From assembly GCA_902524545.1 (NCBI GenBank), contig CABZDW010000006.1:1-64000 (forward strand): a stretch of 64,000 bases of DNA. Direction: 5' to 3'. Origin of the DNA: an uncultured Pelagibacteraceae bacterium. GTDB taxonomy: Bacteria; Pseudomonadota; Alphaproteobacteria; Pelagibacterales; Pelagibacteraceae. Of this stretch, positions 61,623 to 64,000 are shown in pieces. The position numbers and the translations under genes are program-made. Under the pieces are notes generated by a model. It searched no databases, was not told the DNA's origin, and saw nothing but the letters and a program-made list of their open reading frames with translations. Positions within the stretch are counted from its first letter, which is position 1, and every line of letters begins with the position of its first letter.

Positions 61623-62024
61623 ATGGAACAAACTTTATCAATTGTTAAACCAGATGCTGTAGAAAGAAATCTTGAAGGTGAAATTAAGGAAATATTTAAG
61701 AATAATGGTTTTCAAATCCTTAAAGAAAAAAAAATTCAAATTGAAAGGTCGGAAGCCGAAAAATTTTATAAAATACACGAAACAAAGCCATTTTATAACG
61801 ATTTATGTGAGTATCTTTCCTCTGGCCCAATAGTTGTTATGGTTCTTGAAAAAGAGAATGCAGTAAAGGGAAACAGAGAACTGATGGGAGCTACGAATCC
61901 AAAAGATGCAGATGATGGAACTATTCGAAAAAAATACGGGATTTCAATTGATAAAAATTCTGTGCATGGTTCAGATAGCCTTGAAAATGCAAAAATAGAA
62001 ATCAATTTTTTTTTTAAAGACTAG
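61623..62024 (+). CDS. ndk: Nucleoside diphosphate kinase
   Basis: EQTLSIVKPDAVERN, VRELMGATNPKDADDGTIRKKYG-like, NSVHGSDSLENA. Confidence 0.97.
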   Translation: MEQTLSIVKPDAVERNLEGEIKEIFKNNGFQILKEKKIQIERSEAEKFYKIHETKPFYNDLCEYLSSGPIVVMVLEKENAVKGNRELMGATNPKDADDGTIRKKYGISIDKNSVHGSDSLENAKIEINFFFKD

Positions 62025-62587
62025 TAAAGAATTTTTGAAATAGCTGCCGGATAAAGTTTATGTTCTTCTTTAATGATTTTTCTGTCTAGTGAAATTTCAG
62101 TCTCATTTTTTGTAATTCTAACTTTTTTTTGAAGAATTACTTTTCCAGAGTCTAGTTTTGATGATACGTAATGAACCGTACAACCAGAGAATTTTTCATT
62201 ATTTTTTAAAGCTCTTAGACTAGTGTTTAAGCCTTTATATTTAGGCAGATATGACGGGTGAATGTTGATAATTATACCTTTAAATTTTTTTATGAAATTT
62301 TTTGATAGAATCCTCATAAATCCAGCAAGACAAATTAATTCTATATTTCTTTTTTTAAGAATTATTAAACATTTCTTTTCAGCAATTTTTATACTTTTGA
62401 AGCTAATTATCTTTTTTTTTATTTTATATTGATCAGCATATTTTAATCCAAAAGCCTTTTTATCTGAAATTACCAAATCGATTATAATTGGAGATTTTTT
62501 GGTTTTTGAGAATTTAATTAAATTATTTAAATTACTTCCTCTCCCCGAGATAAACACTGCAGTTTTTACTTTTTTAAGACCAGTCAA
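62021..62587 (-). CDS. purN: Phosphoribosylglycinamide formyltransferase
   Basis: KTAVFISGRGSNLNNLI, ICLAGFMRILSKNFI, NIHPSYLPKYKGLN, GCTVHYVSSKLDSGKVI. Confidence 0.96.
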   Translation of the reverse strand: MTGLKKVKTAVFISGRGSNLNNLIKFSKTKKSPIIIDLVISDKKAFGLKYADQYKIKKKIISFKSIKIAEKKCLIILKKRNIELICLAGFMRILSKNFIKKFKGIIINIHPSYLPKYKGLNTSLRALKNNEKFSGCTVHYVSSKLDSGKVILQKKVRITKNETEISLDRKIIKEEHKLYPAAISKILY

Positions 62588-63602
62588 TTTTTCCGTTTAG
62601 TTTTACTTTATGTTTTCCAGACATAATTTTTCCAATAACATAAGGTTTAAATTTTTTTATAAAATGCTTTTTTATTTTGATTAAGTTTTTTGAATTAATT
62701 ATTAAAATAAAACCTACCCCACAATTAAAAGTTTTAAGCATTTCTCTATCACTTATTTTATTAGTCTTAAGCCAATTAAAAATTTTAAGGGGTTTAATTT
62801 TAGTTAAATTTATTTCTGCACATAGATTATTAGGTATAACTCTACTAATATTATCGGCTAACCCGCCACCAGTTATATTAGCGCAACCATTTAATAAATT
62901 CCTTTTTACAAGATTTAAGATTTCTTTTACATAAATTTTGGTCGGCTTTATTAGTTCTTTTTTAAGAAAGGAATCCTTTTTAATATTAATTTTTTTTAGT
63001 TTTAACAAATGTCTAACCAACGAAAAACCATTTGAATGTAGGCCACTAGATGGAACAGCTAAGATTAAATCTCCTTTTTTTATTTTATTTTTATTTAGTA
63101 TCTTTTTTTTATCTGTAATCCCAACTGCGAAACCCGCTATATCAAATTTTCCTTTCTCATAAGTATCTGGCATTTCGGCAGTCTCACCACCAACTAGACT
63201 ACATTGTGAAATATCACATCCTTTAATTATTCCGCGAATTATTGATTTCATTTTTTTTAAATCTATTTTATTAATTGAAATGTAGTCTAAAAAAAATAAA
63301 GGTTTTGCTCCTTGTACAATTAAATCATTTACACTCATAGCAACAAGATCTATTCCTATAGTGTCATATTTATTTAGTAAGTTTGCGACTTCAATTTTAG
63401 TTCCCACACCGTCAGTACAAGCCACTATTTTTGGATTTTTTATGTCTTTGGGCAAATTAGTGATAGAACCAAAACCACCAATATTAGCATTCTTTTTATT
63501 GCCTCTTTTTTTTGATGAAATATTAGATATGAAATTTACAAATTTATTTGCTGCACTAATATTGACCCCGCTTTTTTTATAGGTAAAGAGATTTTTATTC
63601 AT
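62574..63602 (-). CDS. purM: Phosphoribosylformylglycinamidine cyclo-ligase
   Basis: GFGSITNL, VACTDGVGTKIEVA, DLVAMSVNDLIVQGAKPLFFLDYI, LVGGETAEMPDTY. Confidence 0.96.
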   Translation of the reverse strand: MNKNLFTYKKSGVNISAANKFVNFISNISSKKRGNKKNANIGGFGSITNLPKDIKNPKIVACTDGVGTKIEVANLLNKYDTIGIDLVAMSVNDLIVQGAKPLFFLDYISINKIDLKKMKSIIRGIIKGCDISQCSLVGGETAEMPDTYEKGKFDIAGFAVGITDKKKILNKNKIKKGDLILAVPSSGLHSNGFSLVRHLLKLKKINIKKDSFLKKELIKPTKIYVKEILNLVKRNLLNGCANITGGGLADNISRVIPNNLCAEINLTKIKPLKIFNWLKTNKISDREMLKTFNCGVGFILIINSKNLIKIKKHFIKKFKPYVIGKIMSGKHKVKLNGKIDWS

Positions 63603-63625
63603 TAATATATGTTTTAAATTTAAGT

Positions 63626-64000
63626 ATGTATTATATCAAACATTTATATATTTTTTTTTCTACTCTAGCTGTAATAATATTTTTTTTTTCCACAGAGTTA
63701 GTTAAAGCTAAATCTTTTGAAATCAATGATATTGAAATTACAGAGCCATTTGAAATTAATTTTGATAAAAATAAAGTAATTGATTTAGGGTTTAAGAAAG
63801 CTTTTTTTGAGCTAGCTTATTCTCTTATAAAATCTCCGGATTTCAAAAAAATCGATAATATTAAATTAAATGAAATTAAAAGCATGGTTGAAACTTTCTC
63901 AATTAAAGAAGAAAAATTTATAGATCAAAAATATTACGTAAATTTGGGTGTTTCATTTAATAAAAAAAAAATTTTTAGATACTTAGAAAAAAAGAATATT
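63626..64000 (+). CDS. Secreted hypothetical protein, 3'-truncated at window edge (possibly DUF2066-like)
   Basis: ATG at 63626 opens MYYIKHLYIFFSTLAVIIFFFSTELVKAKSFEINDIEITEPFEINFDKNKVIDLG.. with signal peptide, open to window end. Confidence 0.6.
   Translation, partial: MYYIKHLYIFFSTLAVIIFFFSTELVKAKSFEINDIEITEPFEINFDKNKVIDLGFKKAFFELAYSLIKSPDFKKIDNIKLNEIKSMVETFSIKEEKFIDQKYYVNLGVSFNKKKIFRYLEKKNI

Noticed and set aside
1-64000. tRNA, rRNA, CRISPR, IS or prophage
   Set aside because: Intergenic gaps were scanned by eye; no cloverleaf arms, spaced direct repeats, transposase or phage-type ORFs were seen

Overview
The window looks like a compact, AT-rich alphaproteobacterial chromosome segment. 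It is most consistent with SAR11/Pelagibacterales, inferred from gene content, very short intergenic gaps and a gcvT glycine riboswitch; no database search was run. Coding density is near complete. I see no tRNA, rRNA, CRISPR array, prophage or IS element. Main blocks are: (1) a LysE-type exporter, a complete branched-chain-amino-acid-type ABC importer (SBP-HMGF), AzlCD and a CsiD/GlaH-like 2OG oxygenase; (2) an OMP, a P5CR-like gene and a second Liv-type importer whose livM is frameshifted, with a convergent SBP gene; (3) PxpA and a divergent PxpBC with pxpC frameshifted; (4) a tandem glycine riboswitch upstream of gcvTHP; (5) an amine oxidase / DUF1365 / CFA-synthase-like / DUF3833 / SDR / TspO lipid-modification cluster; (6) a DAO-family oxidase, SelO, MsrA, NAD-formate dehydrogenase, SufU-like protein and amidinotransferase; (7) gshAB, an HD-domain protein, purF, cvpA and an MMPL transporter; (8) dnaB-rplI-rpsR-rpsF, then fabD-fabG-acpP-gmk with no fabF between acpP and gmk; (9) rsmA-pdxA-surA-lptD-lptG-lptF, pepA, ndk and purNM. 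The most follow-up-worthy items are the two homopolymer frameshifts in otherwise conserved genes, the GlaH-like gene embedded in a transporter operon, the CFA-like lipid cluster, an unannotated 23-aa membrane smORF at 12989-13060, the terminator inside the Liv operon, and twin hairpins upstream of the OMP gene.
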